From Polytrichum commune (taxonomy: Eukaryota; Streptophyta; Polytrichopsida; Polytrichales; Polytrichaceae): a stretch of 64,000 nt of DNA. The notes below the pieces were generated by a model, which was not told where the DNA came from, searched no databases, and worked only from the letters and a program-made list of their open reading frames with translations. This document shows positions 46,724-56,183 of this stretch, in pieces (within the stretch, counting starts at the first letter, position 1; each line of letters starts with the position of its first letter). The translations under genes were made by a program, and so were the position numbers. Location: positions 16,928,001 through 16,992,000 of the forward strand of contig OX485803.1 of NCBI GenBank assembly GCA_950295325.1. Reading direction: 5' to 3'.

Positions 46724-48064
46724 GTGTATAATTATAAATTACTTATAGTATATTTATATACTAAAAACAAAACCATTATTAAATTATTAATATATACTAA
46801 AAATAAAACCCTACCTATAGTATTCATGAATACTAAAATTCACAAAGAAAACCCCCCCAACACCTCACAAAAACAAATCTATTTACTCACAATACAACAA
46901 TATCCTAACCAATACAACAAAGTACACAATACGGCATCGGCCTACCGGCCTCGCCACAAAATAAAACTAACAAGATATATACACTACAACTCCCTCAACC
47001 CCATCATTAACACAATCACAAAGCCTACCCACCAACATACTAAACCTATACACTACCTCCCAAAAACTACACAAAAAACAATAATTGCCTTACCTAATCT
47101 ATTTACAAGAAGTAAATATAAACTACTCGCCCTAAATAAACCTCACCTCAACATCAAACACCATCACAAACCCTATTTCAAACACCTATTAAACCCTCAT
47201 TCAAAATACCAACCTCACCCAAAAGATACAATGGCCTCGGCCTACCGGCCTCGCCACACAAATAATAAATACCACTTCATAAATAACTGGAGACCTAACT
47301 CAATAACAAGCCAAAAATCTATAAAAAATACAAACTCACACTTCTCACCCAAACAAATAGAAAACATCATACACGCTATACCTAACCTCTTTACTACAAC
47401 CAAGTTCACAATCATAATATATCTAAAAACACACATGAAAAATCCAAAAACACTCCATTCCCACGGATACTACTTTATTAACAAACTAGAATTGCTAAAA
47501 TGCGGGGACATAGAACCCAACCCCGGACCAATGCCTAACATCCTACATACACACCCTGCTACACACAAAAAAAGAGCCAACATCTACTTCATTCCAAACA
47601 CTATAAAACTACAACCTGAATACCAACACATAGCAAACACATTTACCCCCATACTAAAAAACACACACCCACTACACCCTCAAGCAATAACCATCTACCC
47701 GCATCTACATCAATATATCCAAACACAAAGGCAATCACCACTAACCCATATGCTATACGCTCTAATCATCACCATCCACCCCTCAATAGACACATGCAAT
47801 AACATACTAGCCCAACCCCAAAACTACCACTTTAATAACATATGGACGAACACACTGATTATCAGACTGGCCAACCTCACCAACCCCCCTGAAAGGCATA
47901 TATCAACACCTCACCCCTACACAACTTTTGTAGAAAACAATCAAGATATAATATACCCAAAAAATTCAATACACACAGAGATATATGAATTTATCCACAA
48001 CCAAGATACTACACCAACACCAATCACCTTCAAAATAAATTTCCCTTCCTCCCAAATCAATTGA
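46724..48064 (+). CDS. ORF2 N-terminal part, duplicated module plus 2A
   Basis: The 446-codon open segment contains two related modules of about 100 residues. Both begin ASAYRPRH, and the underlying GC-rich DNA (GGCCTACCGGCCTCGCCACA) recurs exactly 300 bp apart at 46939 and 47239. Both continue with a (Y/F)-x-PK...II-A-(L/I)-PNLFT motif. The second ends in ELLKCGDIEPNPGP, a 2A-like sequence. The downstream part to 48064 is Thr/Pro/His-rich and shows no known domain. The segment would be made as a separate protein of about 235-268 residues if 2A skipping works. Function unknown. Confidence 0.6.
   Translation: MYNYKLLIVYLYTKNKTIIKLLIYTKNKTLPIVFMNTKIHKENPPNTSQKQIYLLTIQQYPNQYNKVHNTASAYRPRHKIKLTRYIHYNSLNPIINTITKPTHQHTKPIHYLPKTTQKTIIALPNLFTRSKYKLLALNKPHLNIKHHHKPYFKHLLNPHSKYQPHPKDTMASAYRPRHTNNKYHFINNWRPNSITSQKSIKNTNSHFSPKQIENIIHAIPNLFTTTKFTIIIYLKTHMKNPKTLHSHGYYFINKLELLKCGDIEPNPGPMPNILHTHPATHKKRANIYFIPNTIKLQPEYQHIANTFTPILKNTHPLHPQAITIYPHLHQYIQTQRQSPLTHMLYALIITIHPSIDTCNNILAQPQNYHFNNIWTNTLIIRLANLTNPPERHISTPHPYTTFVENNQDIIYPKNSIHTEIYEFIHNQDTTPTPITFKINFPSSQIN
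47489..47530 (+). other. 2A-like ribosome-skipping peptide
   Basis: ELLKCGDIEPNPGP matches the D-x-E-x-N-P-G-P consensus exactly, with an upstream Leu/Gly context typical of active 2A sequences. The skip would fall between Gly (47525-47527) and Pro (47528-47530), separating the N-terminal modules from the APE-RT-RNase H-RLE part. 2A-like peptides are known in trypanosome Ingi/L1Tc and in several animal CR1-like LINEs. Confidence 0.85.
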
Positions 48065-48561
48065 TCACCGAAGCACTCCGATGCCTAGAAAGCATCAACG
48101 AATATTCACACCCACCCCCATCCCCATCCCCAGCTACTCCCACACCAACCCCAAGAATTAACACCGACACCGAGCACGAAACAAACATAATAACATGGAA
48201 TGCGTCATCACTCAACACATCATTACCAAACTTACAAAGCCTAATAAACAACTCGCTAAACAACACAGCAATCATACATATCCAAGAAACCAAACTAACC
48301 GCAAATAAATCTACAAAATACATACAAAACCTATTTCCGGAATTTAAACTTATTTTCAACAACACACATGCACTCACAAGATGCATACAACAAAGAATGC
48401 CCTATACCCCCGGAAAAGGAGGCTTACTCACACTTATCCACAAGAAATATGCATTCCTTGGGAATATCACCAAAATTCCCACGCTAGTAAATATATCTCC
48501 ACACCTACAAATAATTAAAATAAACAACACGATCCACTCTGGCAAGCACACCCCATCCTAA
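48061..48561 (+). pseudogene. APE-type endonuclease domain, internally deleted
   Basis: The frame (open from 47989; shown from a TTG at 48061) contains NIITWNASSL (catalytic Asn motif at 48199), IIHIQETKL (metal-binding Glu at 48286) and GKGGLLTLI. These are the first three blocks of an APE/exonuclease III fold as in LINE ORF2 proteins. The middle of the domain is missing: after IIKINN the sequence jumps to a different frame reading HDPLWQAHPIL, which resembles the C-terminal SDHxP block. The GDFN-type block is not present. An internal deletion of roughly 100 codons at about 48528 explains this. Confidence 0.75.
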
Positions 48562-48973
48562 ACAATATACGAAACCACCAACACACAAACATCCCACATC
48601 CACCTGTTACAACGGCACCTCCTACTGAATGGATTGATGCCATAGCAACCATCGCAAAAAATGCAAATAAAGAAGCCAGGAAAATCACCACAAAATACAC
48701 CAAAGACTGCATTCTAAAGGCCGTATCAAAATACCGTCAAATGTATGAAAAAAGCCCAAAAAGATAAATCGAAAAGTCTTCAAGAACACTGAAACCTCAC
48801 CCCTGGACTCCATCATTGATAGACAAAACAATATATTAACTAACCCAGAAGACATCGCAGCAGAAATATACACGCAACAATCCATCAGTAACCGTCCTAC
48901 AGTTCCCACATGCTAATATCAAAATACACACCCATTACACTGCACATGTGGAGTCCGGCAATATCCATGACAT

Positions 48974-50260
48974 GACTTAGACGGATATATCATTGACAAA
49001 CGAGGAGAACCCCAAACTCCTCTACACACGTATTTTGACCAAGAAATATACGACTTTTGTCTTAAAAACCTAAGTAATAACAAAGCCCCAGGCCCAGACA
49101 AAATACCCAATTCAATTCTAAAAAACATGCCTCCATGCTTCCATAAATTACTCTTCTTATTTTTTAAACATTGTTATAAACAAAAACAAATCCCTGCATC
49201 ATGGAAAACCAGTTTAACAGTTTTACTATACAAAAAAGGTAACCCATCACAACTAACAAACCATAGACCTATTGCACTAGCTAACACCATATATAAATTC
49301 TACACGAGTACATTAACTTCTATCTTCTCAGCGTATGGAGAAAAATACCAAATATTACACGATAGTCAAGAAGGGTTTAGAGCAGAGAGAAGCACTTCTA
49401 GGCAAATCCAATTATTAATCGCAGCGCTTGAAGACGCAAGACTCACGAACCAAGATATATATATTCTTTACATTGACTTCAAAAACGCCTTCGGCTCCAT
49501 TGATCACGCCAGACTTTTAGCCATAATGAAAGATCTGGGATATCCCACTGACTCCATAAATCTCATAGGAAACATATATTCACAATCCTTAACAATATTC
49601 ACTGGTGAACACTTCGGTAAAACCTTACCAATCCCCATTCAAAGAGGTACAATACAAGGTGATACCCTTAGCCCATATCTATTTATCATATTCCTAGAAC
49701 CCCTCCTCAGATGGCTATAACAAGGGAATAATGGATACACTTTTGGTACATCTAAAATTACAATCTCATCAGCAGCATATGCAGATGACCTAGCAGCAAT
49801 CGCCAATAAATTAGAGACACTACAAACACAACTCAACAAACTAGACAAATTCTGCGAATGGGCAGGAATGGATCTTGGAATACCCAAATGCGCAATAACT
49901 GGATGTCCAAACAAATCCAAACTTCACCCCACAACCTTTAAAGCCCTAATCCAATCTACCAATATCAACTACAGAAACCAACCTATACCAGTCTTAAACC
50001 AACATGAACCATACACGTATCTAGGAATAAATCTTGCACCATCACTCAAATGGAAAATACAAATAAATACCACTACAGCTAAAGTAATAAAACAGTGTCA
50101 AGCCCTTGTAACATGCCCAGCTACTATGAAACAAAAAATAAACATGGCAGATACAGTCATACGTGCTGGAATAGCATACAGCTTCTACGCAGTGCCATAC
50201 TCCATACCAGCTATCAAAAAACTCGATAAAAAAATCATAGCACTTCACAAAACGATATGA
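48974..50260 (+). pseudogene. reverse transcriptase domain
   Basis: The motifs are in order: NNKAPGPDKIPNSIL (motif 0/1), PIALANTIYK, GFRAERSTSRQIQ, YIDFKNAFGSIDHA (motif A, Asp at 49475), QGDTLSPYLFIIFLEPL (motif B, 49655), AAYADDLAAIA (motif C, YADD at 49778-49789), then GMDLGIPKCAITG and HEPYTYLGINLAPSLKWK (thumb side). Two in-frame stops break it: TAA at 49718, between motifs B and C, and TGA at 50258. It synthesises element cDNA at a nicked target in functional relatives. The old relative on the minus strand has the same motifs with YVDD. Confidence 0.9.
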
Positions 50261-51408
50261 GGAATACCCAAATGCACATCTAACATCGCTACACAACTCC
50301 CACACAATCTATTCGGAATCGAAGCATTCTCACTACAAAATGCCTATTTAAGATGCATTGGAGAACAACTACAAAACGCACTCAATGATAAAGGTAGAAT
50401 TGGGAAAATATATGTTGGTCTACTTCAATTCATACTCGCCAAATATGGGGGCTCTAAGGAAATCACCCGCATTAAATACCACCACTGTGTTAGATCACCC
50501 ATCACTAGAACATTATTCTTGCTCAAACATAAAGCCGGAGTCCATCTAAAAAGTACAATAAACAATTTCCTACTAACCCCATCCCCACTTGAAACTGCAT
50601 GGATGCAAGAAGCACAAATGCTTCATGGCCTAAATCCCAACACCTCACTTAAATTACTACACAAACTACTTGTACATAATATAATCACACTAGACCAAAT
50701 TACCATGCCTAATGGTACCACTCTAATGAACCCGGACGAATTCAAAATCTACCACTCCACTCCTTCTAAACTTATCAAAAGCGCACTTAACATAGCTAAT
50801 CAATTATTTTGCCACCCTCCTGGAAATCAATGCCCCCTACCATACCAACAACACCATCCACTAAGATCCCTAAAAAATAAATATATAATAAGACACCACA
50901 ATATCCTACCACACCCACCAACCGCCCCCGTACACCCCCTTAACCTCCCCATCCCCCCTCTACCCCCTCATCCCAACAACATGCTTAAAGACCCCCGACA
51001 ATTCCCCATACACAAAATAATCGATCATAAACAAAAACAATCCAATGACCATAACGGAATAAAAAGAACAGTCACGTCGTACTTATGTCAATGGACTACA
51101 ACAAATAACAACACATATAACAAATGGCGAACTCAAAGGGACCTATACCCTTACTGTGAAGCCAACACATGTAATCACAACACAGACCTACTTATTCATT
51201 ACTACAAAGAAAGACAACACAAACTTTTTTCAAACACAATTAATGCCTACTTCTCCACAGAACAACATAGAGACACAAGATACGTCACACCAACCACAAT
51301 AATTCCACTAGCACATATCTCTATTAATGAATGCAACCCAGAAAACGACATCGAAACAAACTCTGATACCATCCAAACACAATTCGATGTCGCTCACATA
51401 TACGAAGA

Positions 51409-51413
51409 CAATG
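51409..51413. repeat. 5-bp duplication, left of solo LTR
   Basis: CAATG here and at 53360-53364. Confidence 0.85.
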
Positions 51414-52114
51414 TGTGAGCCCAAAAGGGTGCCCACATTTAGTCTTAGACCCTTGAAACGTTAGTTGATGCACTTTGAAGTAGCATGTTACTTCACAAAA
51501 ATATAAAAAGAGTGAAATGTTAGTCTTAGAAGTACCATGTTGTAAGAGGCTAGGATGTGAGTTGTTATTGTGTTTTTACCTTCGGAAGGATTTGAGTGAA
51601 TGAGGATAGGTAAGGAGAACTTGGATTGAGTAGTTAGTGAGTAGGCTAGTACAAATGGATGGAGACAACCAAAGTGACTCAAGAGGCAAGTGCATTCGAA
51701 TTGGGATGAATGGAGGATCACATGGAGCGCACAAGTGGACCACCTCATCATGGCCACTTAATGGGGAAGGCCCAAGGAAGAATGCAAGGTGGAGGATAAG
51801 AAAATTCTCAAAGCACCAATCAAATCACGAGTTAAGCATCGTGGTTTGAATTAAGTGGTGAGCGACGATTTGGGAAAGTAAGGGGAGAAAGTTATGGCGG
51901 CGGAAAGCGAAGGAGGCTAAGTTTGGGTTGAAGCATCCCAAGTTTGGTAAAGTGTGGTAGGTAGAAAGCCAAGGCTAGTTAAATGTTCGAATTAGGATCC
52001 TTGTTGATCATTTGAGGGAGGAAGGCTTAGAAGATAGGATTGGCGCCTACTAAGTAGGAGGAAATCTCAAGGGCTTATCGTGAGCCTTGAGGGTACTCAC
52101 CCCCTCAAGCTTAC

Positions 52115-52121
52115 TATATAA
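52115..52121 (+). promoter_or_regulatory. LTR TATA box
   Basis: TATATAA in CTTACTATATAATCCC, followed by a pyrimidine-rich stretch (CATTCTTCCCTCACTC) suitable for initiation. Confidence 0.5.
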
Positions 52122-52641
52122 TCCCTCATTCTTCCCTCACTCATCCTCTCTTTCCTTTGTGCTCCAAGGCACCCCACGAGTTATAAGTGTGGGTGTGGGA
52201 AGCCATATTGGAGCACATGTGTGTGCTTAGTTTTTAGTTTGAGAGCCAAGGCTTGTTAGCCTTGAAGAGGGCTTGACCTCTTGGTAGAATTAGTGTTGAC
52301 GTGAAGGATTTTAAAGTTAATTCATGATTCCAATTTGTGGTACTTAAAGTTCATGTTTTGAACACACGTGGTTGCAAGTTCCATGTTTAAGAGTTGAGCA
52401 CTTGATGTTGTGATGAGTGCAAAAATATACTTGTGTGGATTAGTTAGTCTTAGTGAAGTTAGGAAATTCTCTCTCTCCCTCTCTTCTCTAGGAAGTTGAG
52501 CTCTTAGAGCTCGGGAAAAAATGTGGAATTAGGTAGGGGACTTAGTGGGATTAGTGGAATTAGGTAGGTGAATTAGGGGGAGGCCTTGGAGAAGCTCTCT
52601 TTTGTTCATTTTCTGGTTTTTGTGGTTGAGGGTGGAGAAAC

Positions 52642-53000
52642 TTAGTTAGAAGTAGCCGCAGCTAAGGAGCTGGGTTCATGAAGGAGCTGGGTTTGTTTAG
52701 TTAGAAAGTAAAGAGCTGGGTTTATGAAGGAGCTGGGTTTGTTTAGTTAGAAAGTAAAGAGCTGGGTTTATGAAGGACCTGGGTTTGTTTAGTTAGAAGC
52801 TAAGGAGCTGGGTTCATGAAGGAGCTGGGTTTATGAAGGACCTGGGTTTGTTTAGTTAGAAGCTAAGGAGCTGGGTTCATGAAGGACCTGGGTTTATGAA
52901 GGACCTGGGTTTGTTTAGTTAGAAGCTAAGAAGCTGGGTTTATGAAGGAGCTAGGTTTATGTAATTAGAAAGTAAAGAGATGGGTTCATGAAGGAGCTTA
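52642..53000 (+). repeat. tandem repeats inside the solo LTR
   Basis: Alternating units of GAGCTGGGTTTATGAAG (about 18 bp) and GTTTGTTTAGTTAGAA-type segments form higher-order units of about 50-70 bp, repeated at least five times with small variants (GAGCTGGG/GACCTGGG). Confidence 0.85.
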
Positions 53001-53359
53001 GTAGATAGCCTACCTAATTAGCTCATAGACAAGTAGTTAGTTACATTATGCTAGTTAGTGTTATGTGTGGCTTTCACAAGTAAATGTATTTGAGATTGAC
53101 TATAGAGAATAGTATTTTTTTTAACACTTGCATCCTCTCTTTAAAAATAAACCACGTGCATAACTTAATGGAGAATGTGGAGCACTCTCGCGATGGCAAG
53201 ACAAAGGAAGCAAAGACCAAAGTTAAATCCAAGACCACTTGAAGGGTGAACCTTGCACTATGGACTCATCCAAGTCCAAATCCAATACCGCGGAGGAATG
53301 TGAGCCCAAACCCACTACTCGGACTACGGACGCTTAAGGGTGGGGGGTTTGGCCTCACA

Positions 53360-53364
53360 CAATG
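53360..53364. repeat. 5-bp duplication, right of solo LTR
   Basis: CAATG, the partner of 51409-51413. Confidence 0.85.
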
Positions 53365-55703
53365 GCCGACACCTCATTACCATCCCGAAAGCTAGACTAA
53401 CATGGCTATGGAAACAATTCCAATTGGCAAAAAACAACACACACGGTCTAGAACCATCTACCCAATCGTTCGAAACTGAAATTGTTTGCTTATACCAAAG
53501 GTACAAATACCGTATCCCAAAAAATGACCCACTCAAACGAGCCCAATATACAATACCAACCCAAATATTAGATCTCCTGATTACAACATTCAATATTAAC
53601 CACTCATATTTTTCATCCCCAGTTACATGCCCCACACAATTCACCCAATTCTACTCACCATTCTCGCGAGACATAATATTTGGATCCCTAGGTAAAGCGT
53701 TTGACCATAAATGGCAAGGAATCGGTTACGCACACCCTCATAATACAACAGACCTACAACAAGCTATTCACTGGGCGCGCATAGCGGCCCAAAATGATCC
53801 ATATACAATCACTATACTTATATCTCCGGATACTAATTGGTACCAAAACTCCAACCCACACACAGGCCCATTCCCAGACACACACGTCATTGCCCATTTC
53901 GCCGCTGATACGATCACGTATGAGGAACCCACAATACCCTCCGAGCTCAATACCACAAGAAAAGAACCATCTACCATACAAATATTTTGTATCCATCACC
54001 AAAACAATAACATAGGCACCTACGAACGAATGAAATTAATAAGCGACACAGCAAATAACCTCCAAATACTACAAAGTCACACACAAACTGCACCACCCAC
54101 CCCTCTAAACACCACCGTTAACCCTAGTAAAAAATGGGCTAAATCAAACTACCCAAACACACCCCTACACAATAATATCCCCACCCCACAACTTCCAAAC
54201 TACCAAACTAACTTACCGCTAAAATTCCACCCCCAATTTAGCTACTACACGGACGGATCCTTTATAAAACCCAAAGAAATTGCCCCTGGGGTATGGAGAA
54301 GAGAAAGAGCTGGATACGGTATCTATAGCCCCAAAGGCTTAAATATCGCCAAAAGACTCCATGGGCATCAAAACATACTACGTGCAGAAATGATGGCTAT
54401 ACACAAAACACTAAGAATCATCAATACAAAATTCCCTAATGAACCCGCATACATATTCACAGACAGTCTAAACGTATTATACCTACTCAATATACAAATT
54501 AAACACCCCACTCTCCACAATAGTCACCCCGACCAAACCACACTCAACTCCATGGTAAAAATCCTCCAAGACCGTACACAGCCAATCACACTATACAAAG
54601 TCAGAGCACACGTCAACATTGACGGTAATGAAAAAGCGGATAAACTAGCAAAAGCCGGGTTAGAATTAGAACACAGAATTGCCATCCACCCATACGAACA
54701 TGCCCACGCCATCCCGTACTATTACCAAAAGGACGTCTGGGCCTCGATGGCAGACGTCCCAGACAAAGGCCCAGTAAGATTCTTAGAAAAACAAATTAAA
54801 AAATATGATAGGGAAACCAATATAGCAATCATGGCCACACAAACCCCCAACACGTGTAAATGGACAGAAAATAGAGACATTGACAAAGAACTGTCCAACG
54901 AATTCTGGACAAATCCCTTAATCACAGACAAACAAAAATCATGCCTTATTAAATTCCGTACAGGAACATACATGGGTAATGCTAGAAAACAAATGTTCTT
55001 CGGTCACCAGAGGTACCCCTCTATCACATGCCCTATATGCAATTCAAACGATCCAGACACTTGGCTACATGTTCTACTGAAATGCAACCAACAACATATA
55101 CACTCACTACGAATTAAAAGACATAACAAAGCAGTCGGAGAAATTAGGAAGCTTCTAATCTCGTCCGAAAAATCCCGATGTTTTACTCTCATGAATGCCG
55201 GTACCTTCAATAATAACCCCCAAGAAAATACAGTCCCCAATTGGCTACTCCCCTGTACATGTAACACACAAAGATGTCATTGCAACGCAAGATTTCGACC
55301 TGATATACTCTGCGTTAAAGGATTACCATATCAAAATGACCCTCCCATTGACATTGACCCTAACTTCACCATACAATTTATTGAATTCACATATTGTAAC
55401 GACAGATTTTCCCCAGAAACAATAGAAGCAAAAAACAACAAATACAAACCTTTGATTGATAGTATTGCTTCCAGAGGATGGAAAATCGAACCACTTATTG
55501 TCATCACAGCTGGGGCCCGAGCTACGGCCCACATCCCATCTATGAAAATACTAGAAGAAAATCTCAAAATACCCCTGGTTACCATCAAAAATACCTTTAA
55601 AAACATTAATACCATTGCAATACAATATGCCATGTCCATCCTCCTCCATAAGAGGAGAATTGAAAACCACCAACCGCTCCCCCAAAACTTAGACCCTCCA
55701 TAA
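53360..55703 (+). CDS. ORF2 C-terminal part: RNase H, zinc motif, RLE
   Basis: This open segment continues ORF2 after the LTR. Numbering residues from the frame start at 53340, the RNase H domain spans about 300-440 with YYTDGSF (D305), RAEMMAIH (E350), FTDSLNVL (D375) and KVRAHVNIDGNEKADKLA (D434), so all four catalytic acids are present. A C-x2-C-x9-H-x4-C motif follows (C564, C567, H577, C582). A second Cys cluster (PCTCNTQRCHC) leads into RPDILCV (D655), FIEFTYCND (E682) and EAKNNKYKPLID (K698/K701), then GWKIEPLIVITAG. That order fits the PD-(D/E)xK restriction-like endonuclease of R2-type LINEs. RNase H would remove template RNA and the RLE would nick the target. No stop interrupts this part, in contrast to the RT region. 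Confidence 0.85.
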
Positions 55704-56172
55704 AACCCACCCAAAAAAAAAAAAAAAAAAAAAACTTATATAATATTTAGTATCTATTTACAGCTCAGAATGAGGGATTGGTGCCGGTTGGTTGGTACAA
55801 ATTCCTGCTTTTTACTCACTTGCAGCACCAAGTCACGCGTTACATTTTAGACGATCATACGGACTCGACTGAAATCGAACCCGGAACGTCTTAACTCAAA
55901 CATCCTCCCACAACCAACCGAGGAATCATGACTTGGCGTTCACTCTCATAACAAAAACACTAATTATACCTAAAAGGCATGCACCGCCGTGGGCCATGAT
56001 CGGCCCACGTTATTTGTTTCTCGGTTACTATAGTGTCCATCCTCGAAAGAGGAGAGTAGTTTTGTCCCAGCTTCCCCATGTCCTGTGGGCATCGGGTTGT
56101 TGGCATTACGAACGGACACTCCATTCACGCCGGCCCCTAAAAGGGACCGGAGTTTCTATCTATCTATCTGTC
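55704..56172 (+). other. LINE 3' region and tail
   Basis: An A22 tract at 55713-55734 is followed by about 290 bp. This holds a minus-strand box-B-like GGGTTCGATTTC (55882-55871) and a hairpin CGTGGGCC-ATGATC-GGCCCACG (55988-56009). The last 145 bp (56027-56172) are shared with the SINE at 10.2 kb. They include TCCTC-GAAA-GAGGA (56040-56053), a 5-bp stem with a GNRA tetraloop, and end in CTATCTATCTATCTGTCTG directly against the target duplication. The internal A-tract followed by a non-A tail is odd. Either it is templated, or the tail part was joined by template switching from a SINE-like RNA. Confidence 0.7.
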
Positions 56173-56183
56173 TGTCTCCTTGG
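56173..56183. repeat. target-site duplication, right copy
   Basis: TGTCTCCTTGG, matching 42801-42811. Confidence 0.9.

Larger units (their letters stand above)
51414..53359 (+). mobile_element. solo LTR inside LINE ORF2
   Basis: The 1,946-bp sequence begins TGTGAGCCC and ends GGCCTCACA (short inverted ends, TG...CA), flanked by CAATG duplications. A TATA box (TATATAA, 52115-52121) and a downstream AATAAA (53146-53151) fit an LTR read on the plus strand. No gag/pol frame or second LTR is present, so it is a solo LTR left by recombination. ORF2 reads EDN before it and resumes with GRHLITI after it. Confidence 0.85.
46724..55703 (+). pseudogene. LINE ORF2: 2A, APE, RT, RNase H, RLE (decayed)
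   Basis: The reading frame starts after the ORF1 stop. The first ATG is at 46826; upstream codons from a GTG at 46724 are also open. Domains in order: duplicated module of about 100 residues, 2A-like peptide (47489-47530), APE N-terminal half (48184-48528), APE C-terminal remnant HDPLW (48528-48543), RT (about 48980-50260), a long thumb/linker with Pro-rich part (50.5-51.4 kb), RNase H, zinc motif and RLE (53.36-55.70 kb). Frame changes occur near 48.0 kb, at 48528 and near 48.77 kb. In-frame stops lie at 48914, 48968, 49718 and 50258. The solo LTR at 51414-53359 interrupts it; the frame on both sides is consistent once LTR plus one duplication (1,951 bp) is discounted. The intact parent would be about 2,300 residues. 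The sense strand is A/C-rich and G-poor throughout. Confidence 0.85.
42812..56172 (+). mobile_element. dual-endonuclease (Dualen/RandI-like) LINE with 2A
   Basis: The 13.36-kb insertion is bounded by an 11-bp duplication and nested in an older relative. The order is: 5' region with TATA and 205-bp repeats, ORF1 (733 codons), ORF2 (duplicated module, 2A-like peptide, APE, RT, RNase H, zinc motif, RLE), an A22 tract, and a 3' region ending in a (TATC)n-like tail. APE-type and restriction-like endonucleases in one element are known from Dualen/RandI LINEs, first described in Chlamydomonas. A 2A-like peptide in such an element is not something I know to be described. The copy is dead: ORF2 has several stops, frame changes, an APE deletion and a solo LTR inserted. 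ORF1 is intact. Sense-strand ORF2 is strongly depleted in G, while ORF1 is not. Confidence 0.85.

Noticed and set aside
49718-50260. In-frame TAA and TGA within RT as evidence of stop-codon reassignment
   Set aside because: The positions and codons are mixed (TAA and TGA), other frame lesions are present, and a relative suggests ordinary sense codons there. Simple decay explains them.
55760-55935. A tRNA gene on the minus strand in the LINE 3' region
   Set aside because: Only a box-B-like GGGTTCGATTTC is convincing. I could not fold an acceptor stem or T-arm, so no tRNA is called.
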